Assembly (NCBI GenBank): GCA_036395115.1
Contig: DASWDU010000005.1
Coordinates: 62,001-126,000, forward strand
Origin: Thermoplasmata archaeon
GTDB lineage: Archaea; Thermoplasmatota; Thermoplasmata; RBG-16-68-12
Length of the DNA: 64,000 bases
Reading direction: 5' to 3'
The position numbers and the translations under genes are program-made. The notes beneath the pieces were generated by a model. The model searched no databases. It was not told the origin of the DNA and saw only the letters and a program-made list of their open reading frames with translations. Below are positions 17,779 to 25,967 of the stretch, one piece after another (positions within the stretch are counted from its first letter, which is position 1; every line of letters begins with the position of its first letter).

Positions 17779-18117
17779 GTGAAGGGGGACGAAGGCGAAA
17801 GGCTTTGAAAAGATTGCGGGACCGCGTCCGAGGAGGGGTCCCCTCCGCGGAGACGACGGCCACGCGTACGCACTCGGCCCCCCTCGCGCGCTCGCGCGGA
17901 AGCGAATCCGTCCGGGCAAGATCACCGTGACCCCGGATCAATGGCGCGTCCCCTCCTCATGCGGGGCTCCGCGAGCGGAGGAAGGAGTGCGGATGGCCAC
18001 CGGCAGGGAAAGTGGAAGTGCGGCCTATTGCGCCTGTGCCGCTGTCAAGGTGATTTTTGCACCGATGCCTTTATTTGAGCAAAACCGGGTGTCGCCGCCA
18101 CCCGGGATGGGATTCAA
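17779..18117 (+). other. Gene-free spacer before the cupredoxin-like gene
   Basis: About 340 bp without a convincing gene. A 64-codon open frame exists (17927-18121) but has no domain and runs through the promoter of the next gene. Near the end, CCTTTATTTGAG at 18067-18078 looks like the TATA box for the gene at 18118. The middle contains GC-rich inverted pieces such as CTCCGC/GCGGAG near 17967-17982. Nothing else is recognised. Confidence 0.5.
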
Positions 18118-18687
18118 ATGACACACGCCCGAATGACAATCGTCCTCGTCGTGAGCTTGGCCTTTGCCCTCTTGGCAGCCGCCGCTTTCGCGCCTCCCGT
18201 GGCGGCGACAACCGTGAATTACACTCTCTACGGCGGCCGCGGGGCCGCGGCTCCGGGCACCGGATGGAGCTTCAACGACACGCTCCTGAGCATCCCCGGA
18301 CCGAACCTCACCGCGACGGTGGGCGAGACCGTCGTCATCACGGTGAACGCCACCGACGGACGGGCACACAGTTGGTACCTCGACTACAACAACAGCGGCA
18401 CGTGGGACACCGCGGTCGAACCCGGCGCGGACTTCCCCAACGCCACGGGAGCAGCTGTCACGTTCAGCTTCGCGGCGGATCGGAACGGCACGTTCCAGTA
18501 CCGGTCTAGCCACAAAGGCGATGTCGCGATGGTGGGCACGTTCATCATCTCGCCGGCCAGCGGCCTGCTCGGCGACAACACCGTGCTGGTGATCGCGGGC
18601 TCCGTCGTCATCATCGTCGCGGTCCTCGCCTTCGCCGCGTTCTTCTGGCGCCGGATGAAGACCCCGCCTCCGCCGAAGAAAGAGTGA
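18118..18687 (+). CDS. Secreted, membrane-anchored cupredoxin-like protein
   Basis: 189 aa. Residues 1-30 form a signal peptide (VVSLAFALLAAAAFAPPVAA). The middle is a cupredoxin-like beta sandwich: GPNLTATVGETVVITVNATDG, a possible first copper ligand His in GRAHSWYLD, and a C-terminal loop QYRSSHKGDVAMVG where blue-copper proteins have Cys...His...Met. His and Met are present, but Ser replaces the expected Cys, so a classical type-1 site is not supported. A C-terminal helix (VLVIAGSVVIIVAVLAFAAF) and basic tail anchor it. The face outside the cell may bind copper by another geometry, or not at all. Confidence 0.72.
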   Translation: MTHARMTIVLVVSLAFALLAAAAFAPPVAATTVNYTLYGGRGAAAPGTGWSFNDTLLSIPGPNLTATVGETVVITVNATDGRAHSWYLDYNNSGTWDTAVEPGADFPNATGAAVTFSFAADRNGTFQYRSSHKGDVAMVGTFIISPASGLLGDNTVLVIAGSVVIIVAVLAFAAFFWRRMKTPPPPKKE

Positions 18688-18736
18688 AGTCGGGCGCGGC
18701 ACCCCCGCGCCCATCGCCTTCTTTAGTCCCCGCCGC

Positions 18737-19738
18737 ATGGCGGACGGCGTGGCGAAGCTCTCCGACATCGGCGAGCGCGCAGCGATCGAGGTGCTCGCGC
18801 GCATCTACGACCGAGGCCAGCCGATCGGCCTGGGCCACGACTGCGGGGCGGTCGAGTGGGGCGACGACTACCTCGTCGTCACGACGGACGTCGTGAACGC
18901 GAAGACGCACATCCCGCCGGGCGCGACGCCGCAGCAGATCGGCTGGTACGCGACCGCCGTCAACCTGAGCGACATCGCCGCCGCGGGCGCTCGGCCTCTC
19001 GGCTTCGTTGCGGCGCTCTCGATGCCCCCCTCGACCGACGTCGAGTTTCTCCGGGGCCTGGGGCAGGGCATGGAGGAGTGCGTCCGGGAGTTCGGCATCG
19101 CGGTGCTCGGCGGGGACACGAAGGAGGCGGACACGGTCTCGATCGCGGGCACGGCGTTCGGTCGCGTGCGGAAAGACCGCATCCTCTTGAGGACCGGCGC
19201 GCGGCCGGGGGACGCGATCGTCGTCACGGGGGACCTGGGCCGCGCGGGCCACGCGATGCGGATCCTCCGGGACCCGTCCGCCGGCCGGACGGAGGCGCTC
19301 AACCAGCTCCTCCGGCCGTATCCGCGGATCTTTGACGGCATGTTCTTCTCCGAGTGCGGCGCCGTGACGAGTTGCATGGACATCTCCGACGGCCTCGGGG
19401 CGAGCCTTGCGCAGATGGCGGCGATGACGCACCTCGCGTACCAGGTCGACGAGGCGTCCCTCCCGGCCTACCGCGGCCTCGGGTCCCTTCCTCCCGCGGT
19501 CGCGAGGGACCTGCTCCTGTACTACGGCGGGGACTACGAGCTCATCGCGACGGTCCGCGCGGACGGCATCCAGACCGTCCTCGAACGGTACGCTCAGGCG
19601 AAGCCCTCCGAGCGAAATCGGCTCACGGTGATCGGCAAGGTCGCCGCCTCCGGCGGGAACGTCCTCGTCACGAAATCGGGGGTGGAACCGCTCCTGAACA
19701 AAGGCTGGGAGCACTTCCGTCCCTCTGCGATTCGGTAA
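18737..19738 (+). CDS. thiL: Thiamine-monophosphate kinase
   Basis: Phosphorylates thiamine monophosphate to the diphosphate cofactor, last step of thiamine biosynthesis. 333 aa. PurM/ThiL-fold motifs in order: GHDCGAV (the usual GDDAA-type metal site), LVVTTDVVN, AVNLSDIAAAGARP, GGDTKEAD, VTGDLGRAG, SCMDISDGL and GGDYELIATV. These agree well with ThiL, apart from a Cys in the first loop. The ATG at 18737 is 22 nt after CTTTAG (18719-18724). The radical SAM gene follows 44 bp downstream on the same strand; a TTTTAACC at 19753-19760 may be its own promoter. Confidence 0.9.
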   Translation: MADGVAKLSDIGERAAIEVLARIYDRGQPIGLGHDCGAVEWGDDYLVVTTDVVNAKTHIPPGATPQQIGWYATAVNLSDIAAAGARPLGFVAALSMPPSTDVEFLRGLGQGMEECVREFGIAVLGGDTKEADTVSIAGTAFGRVRKDRILLRTGARPGDAIVVTGDLGRAGHAMRILRDPSAGRTEALNQLLRPYPRIFDGMFFSECGAVTSCMDISDGLGASLAQMAAMTHLAYQVDEASLPAYRGLGSLPPAVARDLLLYYGGDYELIATVRADGIQTVLERYAQAKPSERNRLTVIGKVAASGGNVLVTKSGVEPLLNKGWEHFRPSAIR

Positions 19739-19782
19739 CGCCTGCCAAAGGATTTTAACCCGAAACGGCCCGTGTATGGTGG

Positions 19783-22638
19783 ATGATTTCGGAGCGGGAG
19801 ATCCTCGATGTCCGCGAGCCGCCGGGCAAGGCGATGGGCAAGGTCGCCGAACTCTGGAGGTCGGTCGAGGGCACGAACAAGATCATGTGCACCGCGTGCG
19901 CGCGGTACTGCAAGATTGGCGAAGGCCAGGTCGGACTCTGCGGGATCCGCGGCGTGCACGAGGGGAAGCTCTGGCTCTATGTGTATGGGCGCGTCATCAC
20001 GGGCCACGTCGATCCGATCGAGAAGAAACCCGTGTCACACTGGCGGCCGGGATCGAAGATCTTCAGCATCGCGACGACCGGGTGTAATTGGCTCTGCCAC
20101 CCGGCGGGAACCCCGATTTCGCTCCTCGACGGAGACACGAAACCAGTCGAGGAGGTCGTCGCGGGAGACATCCTCAAGTCGTTGGACACCCGTGATCGGG
20201 TCACGCTGCCGGCCGTTGTCACTGCGGCGGGCAAACGGAAGGCCGCCTCTTTTCGTGTGTCGGTGAATGGCCTTCAGGACCCTTTCTTCGCCACCCGAGA
20301 GCATCCTGTCCTAACGCCGATCGGATGGCGGCCCGTGGAGAGTCTGAAGCCAGGTGACGCAGTCCTCATCTCCCGAGGGACGACAACTCGGATTGCCCCT
20401 CCCGCTAAGTCAATCCCGATCCCTGATCATTCTACTTCAATTCACCCTGAGGCAACCTCGCGGTTCTTGAGGGAGTGGCACGGTTTCTCCGGTAGTGCAA
20501 CTCGGTATGACTGGGCGACCGTCCGCTCGGTCCGGTCAGAAGCCCCCCTGGAGCAAGTGTATAGTTTCGAGTGCGTTCCCTTCCATAACTACGTCGCTGG
20601 ACACGTCGTCGCCCACAATTGCCGCTATTGCTTCCTCCCGGGAACTCGTGTATTGACCGACGAGGGCCACGTCGAGATTGATCAGCTCTTTCGCGAGGCG
20701 CGGCCTACGGACGATCCTGAAATCCGAATCGTTTCCGAGCGACTCGCCCTGACCCATCGGGGACGCTGGCGACAGATCCGGAAGGCCTTTGAGCATCTGT
20801 ATTCCGGTCCGGTTCTCCGGATCCGGCCATTCTACCTACCCGGATTCGAGTGCACGCCCGATCATTCGGTGTTTGCGTCGATCGGAGGTGGCCGTGTAAC
20901 CAAGGTAGAGGCGCAAAAACTCCGGGTGGGCGATTTCCTCGCTGTACCTCTGCCGAAATCGAGCCGAGAGGATCCTCTGGATGTCGAGAAGCTTCTGCGT
21001 AGCGAGAATCAGCCCTCGTATCGCAGGGGTGGCGACTTACAGAGGGTCCATGGCCGTGTCCGGCGTTCGGCGGAGCGTGGACTCGGGGTGCCCGCTCTTC
21101 TCCATATCACGCCACGCGTGGCACGCCTGTTCGGGTACTACTGCGCCGAGGGATCGCTCGCTTGGGCGCAGAGAAGGCCGAACAGCGGATCCGTGTGGTT
21201 CAGTTTTGGCGCAAGCGAGGAAACTCGAATTCGCGAAGTGGAGAAAATCCTGAGAGAGGTCTTTGGAGTTCGTCCACGTCGGGTTCGACAGAAGAACCGG
21301 ATCGCGGTCATCGCTCCCGGGGCCGGCCTCGCGAAGATTTTTCACCGTTCTTGCGGCGACTCAAGCGCGACCAAACGAGTGCCCGATTTCATCCTTCAAT
21401 CCACGAACCGGCGAGTTCTGAAGGCCTTTCTCGCGGGGTATCTCAATGGGGACGGCTACGTTACCAAAGGCAAAGGTGGATTCGTCCTCGGCAGTACTTC
21501 CGTTTCTCCGGTCCTCACCTATGGAATCGCGCAGATTCTCTTGACGCTGGGCGAAGTACCACGAGTCTATCGCTCCCACAATGACCCACACTACGAGATC
21601 GAGGGTCGGACAGTCAACCGCTCGGACGACTATATGATGCGGCTCCTTGTTGACGAGGTAGAGGTGACTCCACAGGAAATCGAATGGCAAGCGTCGGAAG
21701 CGCGTGTCGTGCGACGGAAGGGCCATCTGCTCATTCCGATCCGAGAGATATCCCGCTTCGACTACGTCGGCCCGGTCTACAACATCGAAGTGGATGACGA
21801 CCACAGTTACACCTCGAACTTCATGGCTGTCGCCAATTGCCAGAACGCGGATATCTCCCAACGTCGCAAGGTCGAGGGCATCGAGGTCGAGCCGCAAGAC
21901 GTCGTCCGCATGACGCTCGAGCAAGGCTGCCAAGGCCTCGCGTACACCTACAACCAGCCGACGATCTTCATCGAGTTCGCGCGGGACATCGGCATGATGG
22001 CCCGGAAGGCAGGGCTCATCAACATTTTCGTGTCGAACGGGTACGACACCCCGGAGACTGTCGCGGAGATGCCGAAGTTCCTCGACTGCGTGACGGTGGA
22101 CTTCAAGGGATCCGGCGAGACGAACTTCGTCCGCAAGTACATCAACATCCCGAACGCGGACCCGATCTTCCAGACGCTCCTCGACACGCGAGACACGAAG
22201 AAGATCCACATCGAGATCACGGACCTCATCGTACCGCAAGTCGGCGACAACCTCGATGCTGCCCGCCACCTGTCGAAATGGGTGTACGACAACCTCGGTC
22301 CCGACACCCCGATCCACTTCTTGCGGTTCCACCCGGACTACAAGATGATGGAGTTCCCCTGGACGCCCGTCGAAACGCTCGAGAAGCACTGCGCGGTCGC
22401 GAAGGAGGAAGGCCTGAAGTACGTCTACATCGGGAACATGTCGGGCCATCGGCTCGAGAACACGTACTGCCCGGGCTGTGGTGCGGTCGCGATCAAGCGG
22501 TACGGGTTCGACATCACCGGCTGGTACCTCGACAAGGACAACAAGTGCAAGAAGTGCGGGTACCAACTCGCGATCTTCGGCCGGCTCGAGCGCACCGCGA
22601 AAGAGAACCGCTTCTACAGCGTGCTGTACCACCGCTGA
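19783..22638 (+). CDS. AmmeMemoRadiSam-type radical SAM enzyme carrying two inteins
   Basis: 951 aa precursor; about 373 aa after removal of two inteins, matching the family length. Host segments: N-terminal zinc/cysteine module MCTACARYCKIGEGQVGLCG (residues about 35-55), DPIEKKPVSHWRPGSK, then the radical SAM cluster motif spread over Cys101, Cys280 and Cys686. The C-terminal part has CPGCGAVAIKRYGFDITGW and CKKCG, the family zinc ribbon. The enzyme should bind a 4Fe-4S cluster and SAM; its substrate in the AMMECR1/Memo/radical SAM system is unknown. No Memo or AMMECR1 gene is nearby. The host CxxxCxxC motif is assembled only when both inteins leave. Start ATG 19783. Confidence 0.93.
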   Translation: MISEREILDVREPPGKAMGKVAELWRSVEGTNKIMCTACARYCKIGEGQVGLCGIRGVHEGKLWLYVYGRVITGHVDPIEKKPVSHWRPGSKIFSIATTGCNWLCHPAGTPISLLDGDTKPVEEVVAGDILKSLDTRDRVTLPAVVTAAGKRKAASFRVSVNGLQDPFFATREHPVLTPIGWRPVESLKPGDAVLISRGTTTRIAPPAKSIPIPDHSTSIHPEATSRFLREWHGFSGSATRYDWATVRSVRSEAPLEQVYSFECVPFHNYVAGHVVAHNCRYCFLPGTRVLTDEGHVEIDQLFREARPTDDPEIRIVSERLALTHRGRWRQIRKAFEHLYSGPVLRIRPFYLPGFECTPDHSVFASIGGGRVTKVEAQKLRVGDFLAVPLPKSSREDPLDVEKLLRSENQPSYRRGGDLQRVHGRVRRSAERGLGVPALLHITPRVARLFGYYCAEGSLAWAQRRPNSGSVWFSFGASEETRIREVEKILREVFGVRPRRVRQKNRIAVIAPGAGLAKIFHRSCGDSSATKRVPDFILQSTNRRVLKAFLAGYLNGDGYVTKGKGGFVLGSTSVSPVLTYGIAQILLTLGEVPRVYRSHNDPHYEIEGRTVNRSDDYMMRLLVDEVEVTPQEIEWQASEARVVRRKGHLLIPIREISRFDYVGPVYNIEVDDDHSYTSNFMAVANCQNADISQRRKVEGIEVEPQDVVRMTLEQGCQGLAYTYNQPTIFIEFARDIGMMARKAGLINIFVSNGYDTPETVAEMPKFLDCVTVDFKGSGETNFVRKYINIPNADPIFQTLLDTRDTKKIHIEITDLIVPQVGDNLDAARHLSKWVYDNLGPDTPIHFLRFHPDYKMMEFPWTPVETLEKHCAVAKEEGLKYVYIGNMSGHRLENTYCPGCGAVAIKRYGFDITGWYLDKDNKCKKCGYQLAIFGRLERTAKENRFYSVLYHR
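20095..20619 (+). mobile_element. Intein 1: mini-intein without endonuclease, inserted before cluster Cys 2
   Basis: Precursor residues 105-279 (175 aa). It begins with Cys105, block A CHPAGTPISLLDG; block B FATREHPVLT has the conserved Thr-x-x-His; the C-terminal block F EQVYSFECVPFHNYVAGH leads to block G VVAHN, with the canonical penultimate His and final Asn279. The next residue is Cys280, the second cysteine of the radical SAM cluster, which also serves as the +1 nucleophile. There is no LAGLIDADG pair and no room for one. The DNA is visibly richer in A/T than its neighbours. Confidence 0.93.
20629..21837 (+). mobile_element. Intein 2: full intein with LAGLIDADG endonuclease, inserted before cluster Cys 3
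   Basis: Precursor residues 283-685 (403 aa). It begins CFLPGTRVLTDEGHVEIDQL; block B is FECTPDHSVFA with Thr-x-x-His. The homing endonuclease has LFGYYCAEG (residues 449-457) and FLAGYLNGDG (549-558), with acidic residues Glu456 and Asp557 in the expected positions, so it may still be active. Block F is GPVYNIEVDDDHSYTSNFM, ending AVAN with Asn685 and +1 Cys686. The penultimate residue is Ala instead of the usual His. Only Cys280-Arg281-Tyr282 lie between the two inteins. Confidence 0.93.
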
Positions 22639-22667
22639 CGAGCAAGGAAAACGTTGGTCCGTCGCGC

Positions 22668-25439
22668 CTAGGCCACTCGTCTCCGCTTTCGCATCACTAC
22701 GAAGCCGCTGACGACCGCGACGGTGATCACGGCCAGGACGATCGCGTAGAGGGGCGCCGCGCCGTACGGGCCCGACGAGCTGAGCGGGTTCGTGTCGACC
22801 CGCACCGTGAATGCCGTGGACGCTTCGTTCCCCGCCCGATCGATCGCCCGAATCACGATCGTGTGCAATCCGTCCGCCAGCTGGAACGAAGCCAATCGAT
22901 GAGTTCCGACGGACTCGAAGGTGCCGCCATCCACCCGGACCTCGTAATGATCGATTCCCGATCCCGCGTCGGTCCCGGTCCACGAGAAGGTCACCTGGGA
23001 CGTCGTGACGAGACGAGCCGGCGGGGCCGAGACGACCGGTGCGATCGTGTCGATGCGCACGAATGTCGATTGGATCGACCCTCGGTGCCCGGCCGAATCG
23101 ACCGCGACGTACTCGAGCGTGTGGTCCCCCTCTGCCGTGAGCAGGAAGGATCCGGCGTACGTCTGCCACGCGCCGCCGTCGATCCGATAGAATATGGAGG
23201 CGACGCCGCTCAACGCGTCCGAGGCGGTGATCTCTATTGGAATCGGCGAGGTGTACCAGCCGGAGGCCGCAGGCGGAGGAAGCGACGCGCTCACCGTCGG
23301 AGCCGCGGAGTCGATGGAAACCGTCTGCGTCTGGACCTCCTCTTGAAGGCCCGAGTCATCAACGGCGTAGTAGTCGAACATGTGCACGCCGGTATCGAAG
23401 AGGAGCGGGCTTGTGTACCTCGTCCAGCTGCCGCCATCCACGCGAACCCAGATCGTCGGCGTTCCGAGCGCGTCGGTCGCCGCGAGCGTCACTTGCACGG
23501 CGCCGACGTACCATCCGTTCTCTCCCGGCGGTCCCGCGATTTCCGCGGTCGTGATCGGGGGCGTCGTGTCGATCCCGAACGACCTCGAGACCACCCAGCC
23601 GCTCGTTCCCGCAACGTCGACCGCGTACGCATCCACGGTGTGCTCGCCCTCGCCGACATCGAAAGGTGCGGAATACGTCGCCCAAGTGCCGCCGTCGAGA
23701 CGATACTGGATCGAGTCGACGCCGCTCCCTGCGTCCGTTGCGGCGATGTCGACCGTCACGATTGAATGGAACCAGTAGTCGTCACCCGCGGCGCCGTCGA
23801 GGGAGATCGTGGTCAGCGGGGCCGTCGTGTCGATCCGGAATCCGACTCTGTGCGACCCCTCGACGTTCCCCGCGTTGTCGGTCGAGTAGAAGTCGACCGT
23901 GTGCTCGCCGGTGCCGCGGACCGCTATCCGCGACCCGTACGTCTGCCAGGCGCCCCCGTCCACACGGAACGAGGTCGACGCCACGCCGCTGTTGTCGTCC
24001 GAGGCCGTGAGCGTGACGTAGACGGTGGACAGCCACCAGCCCTCGTTCCCGAGGTGCCCCGAGAGGGAGGCGCTCGTCACCGGAGGCGTCCCGTCGGGCT
24101 CGGCGAAAACCGCGCCCGAACGGGGCCCCTCGCCGTACGCGTTGATCGCACTCAGCTGGTAGTAGTACGTCTCGCCGTTCGTCACGTTCGAGTCGGTCCA
24201 CGTGTCGACGTTGCCGACCTCTGCGAACAGCGCCTCCTGTCCCGGGGCCGTGGAGCGGTAGATGCGGTAGCCGGTGATCGGGGACATGCCGTCGTCCGGA
24301 GGAGCCCGCCAGTGAAGCTCGAGAGTTCCGTTGCCCGGCCGGATCCAGATGTCGTCCGGCGCCGAGGGGGGGCCGGGCGCGGTGGCGAGCGCCCACGTGT
24401 CGTTGTAGTCATCCCCGCTGCCGCCGCCGAACATGATCGTCCGCGCGGACTGCGAATCGTACGCCATCCCCTGGAACGCATGGTCGGGCGGAGAGTGGTG
24501 CGGGCGCAGGAGGCTCCAGGTGTTGTTCGCGGAATCGTACGCCCACGTGTAAGTATCGCCGCCCGGCGCCCCTCCGAAGAGGATGCATCGATCGACCCCG
24601 GAATCGTAGGAGAAGCCCATCCCCCATTTTCCGGACGGCGATTCGGGCGGGCTCACGTTCGTCCACGTGTTCGTGTCGAAGTCGTACGCCCAGGTGTCGT
24701 TGTAGGGTGAGTCGAGCCCCGGTCCTTGAACGCCGCCGAACAGGATGATCCGGTCCGCCTTCGAATCGTACGCCATGCCGGGCGATCGCCGCCCGGGCGG
24801 CGCGACGGCAGGCGTCATGTTCGTCCACCGGTTCTGGGTCGCGTCGTACGCCCATGTCTCGTTATCGTATCGGTTTTCGATTGTGTGGCCACCGAAAAGG
24901 ATCGTTCGGGCCGACTGCGCATCGTACGCCATGCCCTGCCTCGATCGCGCGGACGGATGCTCGGCCGGGCTGAGGTTCGTCCAGGTATTCGATGAGAAAT
25001 CGTACGCCCACGTCTCGTTCGAGTACGTTCCATCGCTCACGGTCCCCACCCATCCTCCGAACAGGATCGTCTGCCGGGATCCGCTGTCGTACGCGGCGCG
25101 GTCGAGCCAGCCCGCGGGGGGATGCGCGTCCGGGTTCCGGTCCGTCCACGTGTTCGTGTCGAAGTCGTACGCCCACGTCTCATCGGTCCCGTGATCGCCG
25201 CCGACGTAGCCGCCGAACACGATCATGCGATGGGCGTCGGAGTCGTAGACCATTGCCATGTTCGCAAACGCGGCCGGCGCATCGCTCGGGTCCATGTTCG
25301 TCCAATCGGTCTCGGACCCGAACGGCAGCGAGTTCGGCAGCACGGCGCCTCGGGCCGACGCGGTCCCGTAGAAGTCGCCCGCGAGCGTGCCGACTGAGAG
25401 CAGTACGGCAACCGTCGCGACGGGGAAGAGTCCCCGCAA
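22668..25439 (-). CDS. Large surface protein: kelch propeller, FN3 and Ig-like repeats, membrane anchor
   Basis: 923 aa from TTG 25439, preceded by GGGAGAGAGG. The open frame continues about 1 kb further upstream but that part is antisense to the roadblock and PAP2 genes and is not coding. Signal peptide FPVATVAVLLSVGTLAG; then six kelch motifs, recognisable by repeated ILFGG/IVFGG plus NDTWAYDFDTNTW, forming a beta-propeller (about residues 30-410); an FN3 domain (PSAPDDIWIRPGNG ... YYYQLSAINAYGEG); four full and one shorter Ig-like OmpL47-type repeats each opening with a DxxxPxT/V pattern and ending in a DNAGN-like turn; and a C-terminal helix with RKRRR tail. Probably an extracellular binding or adhesion protein. 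Confidence 0.88.
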   Translation of the reverse strand: MRGLFPVATVAVLLSVGTLAGDFYGTASARGAVLPNSLPFGSETDWTNMDPSDAPAAFANMAMVYDSDAHRMIVFGGYVGGDHGTDETWAYDFDTNTWTDRNPDAHPPAGWLDRAAYDSGSRQTILFGGWVGTVSDGTYSNETWAYDFSSNTWTNLSPAEHPSARSRQGMAYDAQSARTILFGGHTIENRYDNETWAYDATQNRWTNMTPAVAPPGRRSPGMAYDSKADRIILFGGVQGPGLDSPYNDTWAYDFDTNTWTNVSPPESPSGKWGMGFSYDSGVDRCILFGGAPGGDTYTWAYDSANNTWSLLRPHHSPPDHAFQGMAYDSQSARTIMFGGGSGDDYNDTWALATAPGPPSAPDDIWIRPGNGTLELHWRAPPDDGMSPITGYRIYRSTAPGQEALFAEVGNVDTWTDSNVTNGETYYYQLSAINAYGEGPRSGAVFAEPDGTPPVTSASLSGHLGNEGWWLSTVYVTLTASDDNSGVASTSFRVDGGAWQTYGSRIAVRGTGEHTVDFYSTDNAGNVEGSHRVGFRIDTTAPLTTISLDGAAGDDYWFHSIVTVDIAATDAGSGVDSIQYRLDGGTWATYSAPFDVGEGEHTVDAYAVDVAGTSGWVVSRSFGIDTTPPITTAEIAGPPGENGWYVGAVQVTLAATDALGTPTIWVRVDGGSWTRYTSPLLFDTGVHMFDYYAVDDSGLQEEVQTQTVSIDSAAPTVSASLPPPAASGWYTSPIPIEITASDALSGVASIFYRIDGGAWQTYAGSFLLTAEGDHTLEYVAVDSAGHRGSIQSTFVRIDTIAPVVSAPPARLVTTSQVTFSWTGTDAGSGIDHYEVRVDGGTFESVGTHRLASFQLADGLHTIVIRAIDRAGNEASTAFTVRVDTNPLSSSGPYGAAPLYAIVLAVITVAVVSGFVVMRKRRRVA

Positions 25440-25553
25440 ATCCCTCTCTCCCGATCCCCATCGGCCTCCAGCTACTTGGCGTTTCCTCAGGGACGGCACG
25501 GGGCGGCCCACGCGGCCCGCTCCACGTCCTCGCGGCCGCCGCGGAACAAGAGC

Positions 25554-25560
25554 TATATAA
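25554..25560 (+). promoter_or_regulatory. TATA box of the roadblock gene
   Basis: TATATAA, 39-45 nt before the TTG at 25599, with a GGAGGGG ribosome-binding sequence at 25587-25593. The spacing supports the TTG rather than upstream ATGs. Confidence 0.6.
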
Positions 25561-25598
25561 CGAAGGGCGCATCGGCCCGGCATTCGGAGGGGCCCTCC

Positions 25599-25967
25599 TT
25601 GCCCGTCGCGGTGGAAGCATTGCGGAAGATGCTCCGGGAGTTCAACGGCCGGACGGGCGCTCGCATGTCCGCGGTCGTCTCGCGCTCCGGCGTGCCGGTC
25701 GCATCCTCGATGCCCGAGGACGTCCAGGTCGACAACTTCGCGACGATGGCGGCGACTCTTCTCGGCGCGCTCGAGGTGATCTACTCGACGCTCGACGTGG
25801 ACGCGCCGAACAACGTCACGGTCGAGGCGGAAGGCGGCATCCTCACGGTCCGCGAGGTGACGGGGAAGATGTTCTTCGTCGCGCTCGCGGAGGAGCGCAC
25901 CGCCGCGGACGCGAAGGCGATCGACGAGGCGATCGCTAAGGCGAAAGGACTCCTCGGAGAGGCCTAG
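25599..25967 (+). CDS. Roadblock/LC7-domain protein
   Basis: 122 aa from TTG 25599. The roadblock fold is suggested by VEALRKMLREFNGRTG, the strand pair MSAVVSRSGVPVASSMP, the helix VDNFATMAATLLGALEVI and the late strands TVEAEGGILTVREV and KMFFVALAEE. Prokaryotic roadblock proteins often regulate small Ras-like GTPases, but no such GTPase is in this window. The frame is open upstream from 25476; that part is rejected because the TATA box and ribosome-binding site lie inside it. The stop overlaps the stop of the convergent PAP2 gene by 4 bp. Confidence 0.85.
   Translation: MPVAVEALRKMLREFNGRTGARMSAVVSRSGVPVASSMPEDVQVDNFATMAATLLGALEVIYSTLDVDAPNNVTVEAEGGILTVREVTGKMFFVALAEERTAADAKAIDEAIAKAKGLLGEA

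Noticed and set aside
17927-18121. 64-codon frame before the cupredoxin gene
   Set aside because: No domain, and it contains the TATA box of the next gene.
20095-21837. Interpretation of the inserts as extra catalytic domains of the radical SAM protein
   Set aside because: Both segments have the full set of intein blocks (Cys start, Thr-x-x-His, terminal Asn) and interrupt an invariant motif.
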